This document shows positions 41,163-49,662 of a DNA stretch of 54,337 bases, piece by piece. Positions within the stretch are counted from its first letter, which is position 1, and every line of letters begins with the position of its first letter. Source of the stretch: CAZJLP01 sp964546955 (GTDB lineage Bacteria > Verrucomicrobiota > Verrucomicrobiia > Opitutales > Opitutaceae); the NCBI GenBank assembly GCA_964546955.1, contig CAZJLP010000037.1:1-54337 (forward strand). The letters run 5' to 3'. The notes beneath the pieces were generated by a model. It was not told the DNA's origin. It made no database searches and saw only the letters and a list, made by a program, of their open reading frames with translations. The position numbers and the translations under genes were made by a program.

Positions 41163-41606
41163 TCAGTCGGCGGCTGCCGGCGCCGGGGGAATGCTGGAAA
41201 AATAGAGTGCTTCTTTCAACATCGAGAAAAGAGCTTGTAGACCGACGGGCTTTAGCAGGAAAGCTCGGCAGCCTGCTCGAAGCGCTCTCTCGCGCTCCTC
41301 TGCGGACTCAGCGTTGCTGGTCATGATAACAGGAATGTCTCTCAATTTGGGAGACTCGCGCAACGCCATTGCGAATTCAAACCCGCTCAGACGAGGCATG
41401 CGGTGATCCACCAGTACGAGGTTAGGCAGTTCGCGCCCGCTCGCTGCGGAGAGGGCAGCCAGCGCCTGCTCAGGAGAAGCATAGGTATCCACGCGGGCAA
41501 AATCGCCCGAGCGACTGGCCACGCGGCGCACCAGCTCTAACAGATCGGGCTCGTCGTCGACGACGAGGAGATTTGGCTTGGGCGAGCGATTCATGGCAGG
41601 TTGCAT
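41163..41606 (-). CDS. Single-domain response regulator
   Basis: A 147-residue protein that is a single receiver domain with short tails: LLVVDDEPDLLELVRRVASR, the phosphoacceptor Asp in LVLVDHRMPRLSGFEF, the switch Ser/Thr region PVIMTSNAE and the Lys in AFLLKPVGLQ. No output domain. It is one of four stand-alone receivers within 2.4 kb, next to a receiver-PAS-kinase at 43696. It probably passes phosphate or binds a partner. ATG 41594, four codons in, is an equally good start. Confidence 0.92.
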   Translation of the reverse strand: MQPAMNRSPKPNLLVVDDEPDLLELVRRVASRSGDFARVDTYASPEQALAALSAASGRELPNLVLVDHRMPRLSGFEFAMALRESPKLRDIPVIMTSNAESAEERERALRAGCRAFLLKPVGLQALFSMLKEALYFSSIPPAPAAAD

Positions 41607-41968
41607 TCAGCGGTTGAATACCATTGGCCGGGTGAGATCGTGAAGAGGCGCGGTTGTTCGCGAGAGAACGGGCTTTGGTGGAAACCCCGGAGCAGTATCA
41701 GTGAGATTATCCGGGGAGATGAGGGCCTGTTTCAAAATGTCGAAAGAGACTCGAACTCTCTTCCCGCAGGCTGCTCGGTTCGCCGCGCGCGGCGGGCGGC
41801 AGGCGGTTGCTCCACACTTCGAATGTTACGGCCCGCTTCGACCGCCTCGGTCGTCTGCCAAGCCAGTCAGCCGCAAGGGGTAGGGAGGTATTCAACGATA
41901 TTACCGCAAAACAATGGCAAATGTCTTGCATGCCCGCACCCCCGTTGTGCATCTCTTATAGGCCGTCC

Positions 41969-42382
41969 ATGCTGATCCAGGAGCACACTACTCATCACTC
42001 ACCACGCGCCCGACTTCTTCTCGCCGAGGATATGGAAGTCGTGCGGGAAGTTTACGCTAACGTCTTGAAGGGAGCGGGTTACGAAGTAGCTTTAGCCCAC
42101 GACGGAGCAGAAGCCTGGGAGATGATGAGAGCCGGATCCTTTGATTTGATCGTAACGGACCAAACAATGCCCCGCCTCTCTGGAGTTGAACTCCTGCGGC
42201 TGGTCCGGGATGAGAATCGGGACATTCCGGCGTTGCTCGTCTCTGGAGACCTCCCCCTGCATGAACCCGATCTGATTGCCCTGGTGACGCCGGGAGGTCT
42301 TCTGTCGAAACCGTTTTCCCGCGTCGAGCTGCTCGATGCCGTGCATGCGGCGATGGCAGGGTCGGCTCTGCTCAAGCGCTGA
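41969..42382 (+). CDS. Single-domain response regulator
   Basis: A 137-residue single receiver domain: RLLLAEDMEVVREVYANVLK, the phosphoacceptor Asp in LIVTDQTMPRLSGVEL, the switch Ser in ALLVSGDLP and the Lys in GLLSKPFSRVEL. It resembles the receiver at 13661 more closely than its neighbours do. A TTATAGG hexamer-like element ends 6 nt before ATG 41969, so the transcript might be leaderless. Its 3' end overlaps the convergent receiver gene at 42372 by 11 bp. The in-frame extension to 41807 has no receiver features. Confidence 0.9.
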   Translation: MLIQEHTTHHSPRARLLLAEDMEVVREVYANVLKGAGYEVALAHDGAEAWEMMRAGSFDLIVTDQTMPRLSGVELLRLVRDENRDIPALLVSGDLPLHEPDLIALVTPGGLLSKPFSRVELLDAVHAAMAGSALLKR

Positions 42383-42902
42383 TCGCTTTGCTTGTGTCGG
42401 CGGAAATACTATGCCGGGCGAGGGCGGGCCGCAGGTCGCACCGCGTCCGACGTCGCGATCTTACTTCCATTGCGACCGCATAGATGTGTGACAAGACGTT
42501 AGGGCTGGGGTGCTTGACGAGGTAGGAATCGGCGCCGAGTTGATAGGCGCGCTTCACGTCTCCCTGGTCGTCGGAACTGCTGACCACGATCACGACCAAT
42601 TCCTCGAGCGGAGGTTGCTGACGTATCCATTGAAGCACTTCAAACCCGTCACATCGTGGCATTTTGAGGTCGAGGGCCACGAAAACCGGCAGGCAGCGGC
42701 CGAGTCGAATCTTTGCTGCCAGCAGAGCGACCGCTTCCTCGCCGTCGTGGACACTTTCGACCGGGCCTTGAATACCAGCCTTCTTGAGTAGCCTTTCCAA
42801 CAGGAACGTGGCGTCTTCGTTATCGTCGACCAAGAGCACGAAAGCATCGTTCGGAACACCCTCTTGCGCAGGTAGTATTTTGGGGCTGGAGTCGTCTTGC
42901 AT
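42372..42902 (-). CDS. Rcp1-type single-domain response regulator
   Basis: A 176-residue receiver of the Rcp1 class that partners phytochrome-like kinases. Features: FVLLVDDNEDATFLLERLLK, the phosphoacceptor Asp in FVALDLKMPRCDGFEVLQWI, the switch SSS in VIVVSSSDDQGDVKRAYQLG and the Lys in ADSYLVKHPS. The C-terminal 35 residues are basic and not conserved. The same DLK.PR.DG and SSS..DDIK.SY motifs survive in the pseudogene at 14529-14700. It converges with the gene at 41969 and overlaps its end by 11 bp. Confidence 0.92.
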   Translation of the reverse strand: MQDDSSPKILPAQEGVPNDAFVLLVDDNEDATFLLERLLKKAGIQGPVESVHDGEEAVALLAAKIRLGRCLPVFVALDLKMPRCDGFEVLQWIRQQPPLEELVVIVVSSSDDQGDVKRAYQLGADSYLVKHPSPNVLSHIYAVAMEVRSRRRTRCDLRPALARHSISADTSKAISA

Positions 42903-43135
42903 GAGATTGAGAAAGCAGAATGACGTCTCGGTGCGCTCGGGCGCTCGCCTTTGCCGCCAAGTAGCTACACCAAAGTCGATTGCACCGCGCGCGACCGGAT
43001 GCGGTCTCCGCCCTGCGCGAGCGATCGCGCGAAACTCAGGAATTTACTCTGAGACTTGGGGCAAAACGCCGCAGATCGCGTTCGTTTCGTTGCGGCGGTT
43101 GGCGGGCTTCAAAAGGCCGGTTCACCCTGGCGGCA

Positions 43136-43516
43136 TCATCCCATCCGCGACGGCGGCAGAAAGCGCGACACCGCCGCCGTGACCTCCGCGGGATCGTCTT
43201 TGTTGACGAACAGATCGACGCCCGCCGCAAGAGCGGCCTGCGATTTCGCGGGGTCCAAGGAGCCGGAGATACAAACGAACGGTACGGCGGGGTTTCTCCG
43301 CCGAGCCTCCTCTAAGGCGGAGGAAGCATCGAGCCCGAGCACGCCGTTGTCGGACAAAATGAGATCGTACGAAGCTGATTCCAAGGCCGTGATGTAATCG
43401 AGAGGTGAAGAGGCCACTACGATTTCCGCATCGATGCCGGCCTTCCTCAGTCCGCGCTCGATCAAGAATGCGTCATTCAGACTATCTTCAAGGTGGAGGA
43501 TCCGATATCGGGCCAT
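43136..43516 (-). CDS. Single-domain response regulator
   Basis: A 126-residue single receiver domain: YRILHLEDSLNDAFLIERGL, the phosphoacceptor Asp in DLILSDNGVLGLDASSAL, the switch Ser in VPFVCISGSLDP and the Lys in DLFVNKDDPAEV. The replacement of the usual MPG/MPR after the Asp by GVLGLD and of K-P by K-D makes it a divergent receiver, closest in style to the receiver at the front of the kinase at 43696 (ICDYSMPGFNAQAAL, LVSGTIGE, ILKGN). It may be transcribed after that kinase gene, 179 bp upstream. Confidence 0.9.
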   Translation of the reverse strand: MARYRILHLEDSLNDAFLIERGLRKAGIDAEIVVASSPLDYITALESASYDLILSDNGVLGLDASSALEEARRRNPAVPFVCISGSLDPAKSQAALAAGVDLFVNKDDPAEVTAAVSRFLPPSRMG

Positions 43517-43695
43517 GGCGGGTTATTAGACCCCCGGAATTCGATTACGAGCCTTGTTTTCCGCGGTTTGTCTGCTGCTTTGTCTTAGCACCAGAGGCGA
43601 GAATCGCCGCGGTGCCCTTCTTAATACGAATTTAACGCGGCACCGGTAAATTGCCGAGGGGGCGGGCGCGGGGTACCGGGGCGGAAACGCGCCCC

Positions 43696-45285
43696 TCAAC
43701 TTTGAAGTACCGGAACGGCCTCGGTCGACTTGGTTCCGTTTACACCGGGTGCATCCGCGACGCAGGGTAAATAAATGCGAAACGTGGTCCCCTTGCCGAC
43801 TTCGCTCGCCAGGTCGATCCAGCCGTCGTGCTGCTTAACGATGCCGTAGACGATCGCCAATCCGAAGCCGGTGCCCTGACCCTGGGGTTTGGTGGTAAAA
43901 AAAGGCTCGAAGACTCGGCTGAGATTTTCAGCGGAGATTCCGCAACCTGTATCCGATACAGTAAGACAAAGAAACTCGCCCGGCCGTTCCTCGGGATTCA
44001 ACGGATTGATCGGCGCTCGATCGCAATCGATGTGAACATGCGCGGTCGAAATGGTCAGCGTGCCGCCCTTCGGCATCGCGTCGCGCGCGTTGACGCCAAG
44101 ATTGAGCAGAATCTGTCCAACCATTCCGGCATCCGCGCGGATGTGGGGGAGAGCCGGAGCGATGTCGACCTTCAGCTTGATGTTGTTGCCCAGGGTGCGT
44201 TGGAGCATGTTCGCCATGCTTTGGACTTCCTTGTTCAGGTCGACGTCTCCGAGCTTGAAAGTCTGGTTGCGGCTGATGGCGAGGAGCTGTTTCGTCAGCG
44301 AACAGGCTCGGTCGGCCGCGGACGAGATTTCCACCACGGCTTCGCGCGTGGCGGGGCTGAGATTTGCGTCGCATTTGGCCATCGAGGCATAGCCCTGAAT
44401 CACGCAGAGGATATTGTTGAAGTCGTGCGCAACGCCACCGGCGAGTTGTCCCACCGCGTCCATTTTCTGCGATTGACGAAGTCGTTCCTCCAACGCCTTC
44501 CGATCGGTGACATCTTCTGCCGTGCCCACGAGGCGGACGACTTCGTTGCGGGCGCCGAGAATGGGGAAGGTTCGTTCGCGGAGCCAGCGGGTGGCGCCAT
44601 CTTCCAGGATGATTCGATAACTTTCGTCGGTTCGGCCGCGCCCCAGCCGGTTCAGCGCCGCCTCTACCAAATGTTTTCGGTCGTCAGGGTGGATGAGCTT
44701 CCAAGGACGAATTTCGCTGCCGGCTTGAGTGGAGTTATAGCCGAGAATGGTTGTGCAAGCCGGGCTCGCATAAAGCACTTCGTTTTTCTTGCAGTCGATG
44801 AGCCAGAAAGCCTGGCCGACGTTTTCGGCCATTTGTCGAAGGCGGTCGGCGCTTTCGCGAACGGCGTCTTCCGCCTGCCGCCGGGCTTGTCGTTCTTTTG
44901 ATTCCCGTAGTTCGCGTTCAATCGCCGAGCTGAGTCGAGTAAGGTTTCCCTTCAAAATGTAGTCGCTGGCTCCCGCTTTCATCGCGGCCACGGCGACTTC
45001 CTCTCCGATCGTCCCTGAAACAAGAATCAGCGGAATGTCGAGTTCGCTGGCCTTGAGAATGGCGAGTGCCGCTTGGGCGTTGAACCCCGGCATGGAATAG
45101 TCGCAGATGATGATATCCCAGGTGGCGCGCCGCAGCGAGTCGATCATTTGCCGTGCGCTCCAAACGCGTTCGAAAAACGGCTCGTAACCGCTTCGCCTGA
45201 GCTGGTGCACGATCAACTGGGCGTCGTCCTCATTGTCTTCTACGATTAAGACGGGCAGGTACTGCTTCAAGCTGGAGTGTTCCAT
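43696..45285 (-). CDS. Receiver-PAS-histidine kinase
   Basis: A 529-residue soluble kinase from ATG 45285. An N-terminal receiver (about 8-125) has VLIVEDNEDDAQLIVHQLRR, the Asp in IIICDYSMPGFNAQAAL and the Lys in DYILKGNLTRL. A coiled linker and a PAS domain (about 150-270, AFWLIDCKKNEVLYASPACT, ending TAEDVTDRKALEERL) follow. The kinase core has GGVAHDFNNILCVIQGYASM with the phospho-His and a HATPase domain with NLGVNARDAMPKGG, DTGCGIS and GTGFGLAIV. This is the FixL/NtrB-like core with its own receiver. In-frame sequence to 45480 adds 65 residues without domain character. It is the likely hub kinase for the adjacent single-domain receivers. Confidence 0.92.
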   Translation of the reverse strand: MEHSSLKQYLPVLIVEDNEDDAQLIVHQLRRSGYEPFFERVWSARQMIDSLRRATWDIIICDYSMPGFNAQAALAILKASELDIPLILVSGTIGEEVAVAAMKAGASDYILKGNLTRLSSAIERELRESKERQARRQAEDAVRESADRLRQMAENVGQAFWLIDCKKNEVLYASPACTTILGYNSTQAGSEIRPWKLIHPDDRKHLVEAALNRLGRGRTDESYRIILEDGATRWLRERTFPILGARNEVVRLVGTAEDVTDRKALEERLRQSQKMDAVGQLAGGVAHDFNNILCVIQGYASMAKCDANLSPATREAVVEISSAADRACSLTKQLLAISRNQTFKLGDVDLNKEVQSMANMLQRTLGNNIKLKVDIAPALPHIRADAGMVGQILLNLGVNARDAMPKGGTLTISTAHVHIDCDRAPINPLNPEERPGEFLCLTVSDTGCGISAENLSRVFEPFFTTKPQGQGTGFGLAIVYGIVKQHDGWIDLASEVGKGTTFRIYLPCVADAPGVNGTKSTEAVPVLQS

Positions 45286-45814
45286 GACGGGAGGTTTCGA
45301 TTGGTGTCCCCACCCGTAGGATTGCTTTGAGTATCCAGATAAAGGAGCGGGACCATTGCGCGAGGATATCAACGAAACCGGCTCGGCAAAATCCGGGGCT
45401 CCGTCGCTTGTAGCATCGGAATCGCTACCGACGGGGCGGTAAACTTCTATGAAAATCCGAAACGCACGCTGCGACGGCATTGCTTATCTGCCCTCCGACC
45501 AAGGGGCAGCGCGATCCGAGAGGTACCATCCGGCTGCGCTGGTGATTCCCCCTCATTGCGTCGAGGGCGCCGCACCCCGCGCCCTGCGCAATGGCCCGCT
45601 ACTCTCTGTTTTCGTGCTTGGGAGACTCCTCTCGCCGCGTCTCATCGTCACGTCCGAGTAGTGGCCGGTTGATACGAAGCGGGTCCCTCGGTTGATCTGT
45701 TTCAGCGGGGATCGGATGGTTTAAATCGATCAGGACAGCTCCCGGTTACCAAAAAAAGCCCGCGATCATCTCTTGTTTAAGGGTGGGGGAGCGGGAAGTC
45801 GCTGACCTCGCGTG
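45286..45814. other. Gene-free spacer
   Basis: No gene is supported across these 529 bp. The part at about 45290-45480 is an in-frame 5' extension of the kinase gene without domain features; a 70-residue plus-strand frame at 45449-45661 lacks any recognisable feature. The right part (about 45715-45780) is AT-richer and contains an A7 tract near 45750. Confidence 0.4.
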
Positions 45815-47074
45815 TCACATTTGAAAGCGGAACAAGGCACAGGCTTGGTCAGCCAGCTTTGTCGTCCAGGGCCTTGACCGCCATGACTCGAATGTGATCT
45901 GTGTGCAGCGTTTCCGATCGTTTTCGAACGTCTGTTCTAACCTTTGGGCGAAACTGCGGTCGTGCACATTGAGGTTGGCCTCGTCGTTCCAGCGAAACGC
46001 GCGAAAGTCAAAGTTGGTGGAACCGACTGACGACCAGCAGCCGTCCACCGTCATGATCTTGCAATGAAGATTCGTGGGTTCGAACTCCCACAATTTCACC
46101 CCGGCTTCGAGCAGCGGGCCCCAGAGGGCGCGGCTTGCCCGGCGCACAAGCGGTGTGTCGATGCGGTGTCCGGGAACCATGATTTCCACACGCACACCGC
46201 GCTTGCGTGTTTTGACGAGTTCTTCGATCACGCGTTTGTCGGGAACGAAGTAGGCCTGCTGCAGGAGGACGTGGCTTCGCGCGGCCGAGAAGGAGTGAAG
46301 GAACATAAGGCGTGCGTTTTCGCTGCCGTCTTCGGGAGAGCTGTTGAACATGTGGGCGTGTTGATCGCCCACGGCCGGGAGCTCGGGGAAATAGTCGGGC
46401 GAGTGTTCACAAGTCGCATGGGCGCGAATCCAATTCACCATGAAAAGCGCCTGCATTTGCCCCACCACGGGCCCCTCAATTTTAAAATGAGTATCGCGCC
46501 AGTGGTTCTCGTCCTCGGCGTCTCCCTGCCATTCGTCGCCGATCCCCACCCCTCCGGTGAAGCCGACCTTGCCGTCGACGATGAGAAGCTTGCGGTGTGT
46601 GCGATTATTGAAACGAGCGAGGTGGTACCAAGTCGGCGCGTGGAAGATCACGATCTGGCACCCCGCGTCGCGGAGCGCTTTGATCGCGGCGCGTTTCATG
46701 CGCGACGTGCCCACAAAATCCAACAGCACGTGCACCTTTACTCCGCGCCGCGCGCATTGAATCAATGCATCGGCGAACTCATGCCCGACTTTCCCCTGCC
46801 AGTAGATGAAATTTTCGAACGTGATCGTCTTTTCCGCGCCGCGAATCGCCGCGAGCATCGCGGGAAAAGTTTGGGCGCCGTTGCGAAGTTCGGTGATGCG
46901 GTTGCCGCCGAGAAGGTGGGCCGAGAGCAAAAGGGACAGCGATCGCGCAAAGTGAGGTTCCTCGACACTGCACTCGCAAGGAGGCACCTCGCGCACCTTT
47001 TTTTCGTTCGGGACAAAATTGGAAAGGATTACAACCAAGAGAAATCCAACCACCGCACCGAGAAGAAACATCAT
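45815..47074 (-). CDS. cls: Phospholipase D-type cardiolipin synthase
   Basis: A 419-residue membrane-anchored phosphatidyltransferase. One N-terminal membrane segment (FLLGAVVGFLLVVILSNFVP) replaces the usual two. The two HKD motifs are RTHRKLLIVDGKVGFTGG (about 158-175) and NLHCKIMTVDGCWSSVGSTN (about 338-357), both with the His-Lys-Asp catalytic set intact. Further family motifs are TFENFIYWQG and LLQQAYFVPDKRVIEEL. Expected reaction: condensation of two phosphatidylglycerol molecules, or of phosphatidylglycerol with another phospholipid, to cardiolipin. ATG 47074 has an AGGG about 9 nt upstream; ATG 47095 would add seven residues. It has no functional link to its neighbours. Confidence 0.92.
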   Translation of the reverse strand: MMFLLGAVVGFLLVVILSNFVPNEKKVREVPPCECSVEEPHFARSLSLLLSAHLLGGNRITELRNGAQTFPAMLAAIRGAEKTITFENFIYWQGKVGHEFADALIQCARRGVKVHVLLDFVGTSRMKRAAIKALRDAGCQIVIFHAPTWYHLARFNNRTHRKLLIVDGKVGFTGGVGIGDEWQGDAEDENHWRDTHFKIEGPVVGQMQALFMVNWIRAHATCEHSPDYFPELPAVGDQHAHMFNSSPEDGSENARLMFLHSFSAARSHVLLQQAYFVPDKRVIEELVKTRKRGVRVEIMVPGHRIDTPLVRRASRALWGPLLEAGVKLWEFEPTNLHCKIMTVDGCWSSVGSTNFDFRAFRWNDEANLNVHDRSFAQRLEQTFENDRKRCTQITFESWRSRPWTTKLADQACALFRFQM

Positions 47075-47193
47075 AGCCTCAACCCTACCATCCATCCCAC
47101 CCCCGCGGGATCAGGCCGCCCCCCGCCCTCCCCACATAAGGGACAGGCTAAAAATAGCTGGACGGCTGCTTGGGGGAGAGGTAGGCGTGGGGG

Positions 47194-48216
47194 ATGAGAG
47201 CGGCTCGGATTAAGGCGTCGAGAGAGGAGACAGCGGTGTATCACTGTGTCACACGCACCGTGAACGGAGAGTTCTTGTTCGACGATCAGGCGAAAGAGGT
47301 GCTGCGAAAGCAGCTTTGGAAGACCGCCGCCTTTTGCGGAGTAGAAGTTCTCACCTACTGTATCCTTTCGAACCATTTCCATGTGTTGGTGCGGGTGGCG
47401 GAGCAGTCCGAAATCTCTGATCGGGAGCTGATTCGCCGCTATCGCATCCTCTATCCCAAGGAGACTCCTTTCACGCGCCAACAGGGAGGGGGCGTTTTGG
47501 CACAGAAACCGGACGAAGCTATCGAGAATATCCTCGCCGCCGGCGGGGCCGATGCCGAAAAGCTGCGCGCTTCGCTGCTGAAGCGAATGGGCGATGTTTC
47601 CGAATTCATGAAGACCCTCAAGCAGCGGTTCTCCGTGTGGTTCAACCGCACCCACAAACGGTACGGGACGTTGTGGTCGGAACGCTTTAAGTCGGTGCTC
47701 GTTGAAGCGACGCCGCGCGCTCTCGCTACGGTTGCGGCTTATATCGATCTTAACCCGGTCAGGGCTAAGCTCGTGACCGATCCCAAGGACTATCGGTTTT
47801 GCGGATACGCCGAAGCGCTGGGGGAGGGGGGCGAACGCATTCGCGCAGGGCTGTTTCGGTTGATGGAGTCGAGCGATTGGCGGTATGTTCTCCGGGAATA
47901 TCGTTTGGTTCTTTTTGGAAAAGGGAGCGAGGCGAAGTTCGACGGGTCCGACGCAGGATCTATTCCGCGCGAAATCGCCGAAAAAGTGCTCAATGGCGGC
48001 GGGCGCCTGCCGATCCGCACTGTGCTCAGATGTCGGGTGCGGTATTTCACGGATGGAGCCGTCCTCGGCTCGCAGATTTTCGTCGCAGATGCCCTGAAGC
48101 GCTATCAGGTCGTCATGGGCCGACGCCGCCAACAAGCGGGCCCCCGCCCAATGTCTGGCGCCGACTGGTCAGGGTTGACCACCCTGCGAGGGCTGCGGGC
48201 CGCCCCATTTGGCTAA
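47194..48216 (+). CDS. REP-associated tyrosine transposase (RAYT, Y1/HUH family)
   Basis: A 340-residue transposase of the IS200-like Y1 family. The HUH motif is in CILSNHFHVLVRVAEQ, and the catalytic Tyr is expected in the helix VAAYIDLNPVRAKLVTDPKD. The N-terminus TAVYHCVTRTVNGEFLFDDQ and the segment FSVWFNRTHKRYGTLWSERF are typical of RAYTs. Such genes occur as single copies and are associated with dispersed REP hairpins rather than with their own terminal repeats. I find no clear REP hairpin next to it; the upstream spacer has only a small GCTA-AAAA-TAGC stem near 47150. It extends past the usual core by about 100 residues, as in Verrucomicrobial members. Confidence 0.88.
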   Translation: MRAARIKASREETAVYHCVTRTVNGEFLFDDQAKEVLRKQLWKTAAFCGVEVLTYCILSNHFHVLVRVAEQSEISDRELIRRYRILYPKETPFTRQQGGGVLAQKPDEAIENILAAGGADAEKLRASLLKRMGDVSEFMKTLKQRFSVWFNRTHKRYGTLWSERFKSVLVEATPRALATVAAYIDLNPVRAKLVTDPKDYRFCGYAEALGEGGERIRAGLFRLMESSDWRYVLREYRLVLFGKGSEAKFDGSDAGSIPREIAEKVLNGGGRLPIRTVLRCRVRYFTDGAVLGSQIFVADALKRYQVVMGRRRQQAGPRPMSGADWSGLTTLRGLRAAPFG

Positions 48217-48372
48217 GTGCCATATCTCCAACGCGCGGGAGTCGCCGCCACAGGCAGATCGGCCGACGCCCGGCGTTCTCCTCGGCTTCTGCCGTGTGCG
48301 CAGTGACAGGGAGCAAGTTTTCCCGAGACTTTTTTGCGCCTTTTTATCCGGGCCGGCTGTTATAGGTAAACC

Positions 48373-49662
48373 GTGACCCAGAATGACGCAGAATTGCTTC
48401 GGCTCTATGCGGCCGACCACTCTCAGGACGCCTTTGCCGAACTGGTCCGAAGGCATGTCGATTTGGTGTATTCGGTCGCAGTGCGAAAGACGGGAGGAAA
48501 CGCGCACATGGCCGAAGACGTCACCCAACGCGTCTTCGTCGACCTCGCCCGCAAAGCCGAGTCCCTTGCGGATCATCCTGTTCTGGCGGGATGGCTTTTC
48601 AAGAGCACACATTTCGCTGCTTGCGCCCTTGTCCGGGCAGAAGCCCGTAGGCGGAAGATTGAAAGCAATGTCGACGTCATGACCCAGCTCCACCCGGAGT
48701 CCGATCAATCCGTCGATTGGGAAGCGCTGCGGCATGTCGTCGACGACGCGGTCAACCAATTGTCCGAACACGATCGCGCAGCCGTGCTGCTTCGTTTTTT
48801 CAAAGGCCTCGATTTTGCCCAAGTCGGCAGCGAACTCAATCTGTCCAGTACCGGAGCACGTTCGCGGGTCGAACGAGCATTGGACAAATTGAACGCGAAT
48901 TTAAGCCAGCGCGGGATCAACTCCACGGCGGGCGCTCTCGCGCTCGCGCTCACGGCCCACGCCACCACCGCTGCTCCGGCCGCGGTGGCTGCGACGGCAG
49001 TGCACGCTGCCATCTCCACGGCTGGCGCTGGCGCAGCCGTTGGTGTTGCCACACTCTTTATGAGCTCCGTCAAAATTCAGGTCGGCATCGCCGCCGTTGC
49101 GCTGGCCTCCGCCACCACGGTCATCGTCACCCAACAGAAGAGGGAGACCGTCCGCGCGCGGCAACAGCTCTCTGCGCTTCACGCCGAAGCGACAAAAGAC
49201 GATCTGCCGCCCGCTCTTGCTTGGCCGGAGGTGCGCACCGATACAGTTGGAGTGTCTACTGAGCGGGTGTCATCGCCTGTGCCGGCGTCCGTGGGTATCG
49301 GCGCGGGCAATACGCTCGTTACTCCAGGCGCGGGTCGCACGAGCGAGAGGATCTACAAGGGTTCGGAGGTGGACAAGAATCCAGCTGTGGCCTATTGGCC
49401 GCCGTTGAGGTATCCGGAAGAGTTTATCGGATCCGGGGAGCGCGTGACGGCCCTGGTGAGTTTCGTAGTCAACGCGCGGGGCGAACCGACGGAGATCGAA
49501 GCGACAGCGCCTCATGCGGCGTTTCGGCAGGCGGCAATTGAAGCAATAAGGGAGATGCGTTGGGAGCCGGCCGAGAAGGCGGGGAACTTCGTGAGCATCA
49601 GGCTCAAGCTGCCGCTCACTTTCGAGGATCCTAAAAAGGACGATGCGGTGCACAAGAAATGA
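48373..49662 (+). CDS. ECF sigma factor fused to membrane segment(s) and a TonB C-terminal domain
   Basis: A 429-residue fusion starting at GTG 48373. Residues about 8-90 are sigma region 2 (ELVRRHVDLVYSVAVRKTGG, AEDVTQRVFVDLARKAES, LAGWLFKSTHFAACALVRAE) and 125-178 region 4 (LSEHDRAAVLLRFFKGLDFA, QVGSELNLSSTGARSRVERA). An Ala-rich hydrophobic stretch (about 190-235) and a clear membrane segment (about 236-255, IQVGIAAVALASATTVIVTQ) follow. Residues about 350-420 form a TonB_C domain (VTALVSFVVNARGEPTEIEA, AIREMRWEPAEKAG). Sigma factors with membrane extensions are known in Planctomycetes and Verrucomicrobia; fusion to TonB_C would place the latter in the periplasm. The next gene overlaps its stop by ATGA. 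A TTATAGG element ends 6 nt before the GTG. Confidence 0.88.
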   Translation: MTQNDAELLRLYAADHSQDAFAELVRRHVDLVYSVAVRKTGGNAHMAEDVTQRVFVDLARKAESLADHPVLAGWLFKSTHFAACALVRAEARRRKIESNVDVMTQLHPESDQSVDWEALRHVVDDAVNQLSEHDRAAVLLRFFKGLDFAQVGSELNLSSTGARSRVERALDKLNANLSQRGINSTAGALALALTAHATTAAPAAVAATAVHAAISTAGAGAAVGVATLFMSSVKIQVGIAAVALASATTVIVTQQKRETVRARQQLSALHAEATKDDLPPALAWPEVRTDTVGVSTERVSSPVPASVGIGAGNTLVTPGAGRTSERIYKGSEVDKNPAVAYWPPLRYPEEFIGSGERVTALVSFVVNARGEPTEIEATAPHAAFRQAAIEAIREMRWEPAEKAGNFVSIRLKLPLTFEDPKKDDAVHKK

